In this document: positions 63,302 through 64,000 of the stretch, piece after piece | How the letters are laid out: each line of letters begins with the position of its first letter | Numbering within the stretch: position 1 is the first letter of the stretch | DNA from: Tubiluchus corallicola | Lineage: Eukaryota; Priapulida; Priapulimorpha; Priapulimorphida; Tubiluchidae | Assembly: GCA_030141605.1 (NCBI GenBank) | Contig: JAQGDQ010000099.1 | Span: 79,194-143,193 of the forward strand | DNA: 64,000 bases | Reading direction: 5' to 3' | Made by a program: the position numbers and the translations under genes | Notes under the pieces: model-generated | Seen by the model: only the letters and a program-made list of their open reading frames with translations | Databases searched by the model: none | What the model was told of the DNA's origin: nothing

Positions 63302-64000
63302 ACATCGTGAACCAGTTGAGTGACAGAAACTCACCATCACGATGCTCATTTTCACACTAAATACCCATTTAATGCTCACTGTCTATCTTACATGTAAGCA
63401 TATACAGACTATTCCTTCCTACAGCATATACTAAAGTATCGTTTGTAGCGTACACTGTCATGTATATGAAAATGTTTTGCACAAATCTTCTTTTCTGTAG
63501 TAGAATTACGAGTGCAAACTCACATTTTTAATGCCTAGTCTAATGTCAGTTAAGCATGTTTTCTTAAAGCATTAAGCAATTACAGTCAAACGTCTTTATA
63601 CCACGTACTTTGGAACTACGTAAAAAGTTGGCGTTATAACAAGTTTGGTATTATGAGGTGCAGTAATACATACACGTCTAAGCAAATATACGTATGTTTT
63701 AGGTATGGTCTGTACAATATACAAATATGCGTACGGTATTAGAAAGGGGGATGTTATAACGAGGTTTGACTGTATTATCATAAATAGATTTGGCGTTGCA
63801 GAATATTATATGTTGTCAGCAGCTCTGATTATCGTATCGACTTGCATATTTATAGAAATGAACAAATTGATAAGCCAAATTTTTTATTGTAAAGATTTTC
63901 TGTAATATTGTTTTAAAACCTTGTAAAAAGCATTCTGTGTTTTTTTTAAACTAGTTCTGAACATTATGTAAAGATGTAACAATTTGACAGAAGTATTGAA
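63302..64000. other. PRCC 3' flank
   Basis: Presumed PRCC 3' UTR and flank, containing the MITE at 63583-63772. No AATAAA was found; a non-canonical signal may be used. Confidence 0.4.
63583..63772. mobile_element. Tc1/mariner-type MITE
   Basis: CAGTCAAACGTCTTTATA at the left and the reverse end CAGTCAAACCTCGTTATAAC form terminal inverted repeats, flanked by TA on both sides (63581-63582 and 63773-63774), the Tc1/mariner target site. The length is about 190 bp with no transposase. It lies 280 bp after the PRCC stop. Confidence 0.75.

Overview
The window is a piece of an AT-rich animal nuclear genome, most likely a marine invertebrate. The evidence is GT-AG introns with animal-type phases, three recognisable conserved animal genes, tRNA-derived SINEs, LINE fragments, MITEs and very many microsatellites. 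The species cannot be named from sequence alone. The SINE, LINE and MITE load and introns of up to about 2 kb argue against a very compact genome.

Right half (31.5-63.3 kb): three housekeeping genes whose coding exons could be assembled base by base. KANSL3 (minus strand, 13 coding exons, 31544-47500) encodes a 1405-residue subunit of the NSL histone acetyltransferase complex. NUFIP1 (minus strand, uninterrupted coding exon, 52216-53652) encodes a 478-residue zinc-finger assembly factor for box C/D snoRNPs. PRCC (plus strand, 7 coding exons, 54281-63301) encodes a 523-residue nuclear proline-rich/splicing-associated protein. All exon phases join without a frame break. NUFIP1 and PRCC are head to head; the 628 bp between their start codons holds a perfect 16-bp E2F-type palindrome, a CCAAT box and a YY1-like motif, so it is probably a bidirectional promoter. 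A diverged partial copy of the NUFIP1 5' end lies just downstream of NUFIP1.

Left half (1-31 kb): gene-poor and repeat-rich. It holds a probable two-exon gene for a small secreted protein (minus strand, 9176-10331), the 3' end of a possible short gene with dibasic sites (plus strand, 13.9-14.9 kb) and two isolated exon-like segments (16751-16937 minus, 17897-18062 plus). The rest is microsatellites, SINE heads, a LINE 3' end (19.1-19.65 kb), a MITE and non-coding DNA in which nothing was recognised.

Mobile and repeat content of the right half: a degenerate 5' part of a CR1/L2-like LINE (PHD-type finger plus endonuclease) upstream of KANSL3, a second copy of the MITE in a KANSL3 intron, a TA-flanked Tc1/mariner-type MITE after PRCC, a 50-bp minisatellite in KANSL3 intron 1 and a 196-bp tandem duplication in PRCC intron 1. 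No prokaryotic, viral, CRISPR or operon-like system was seen.
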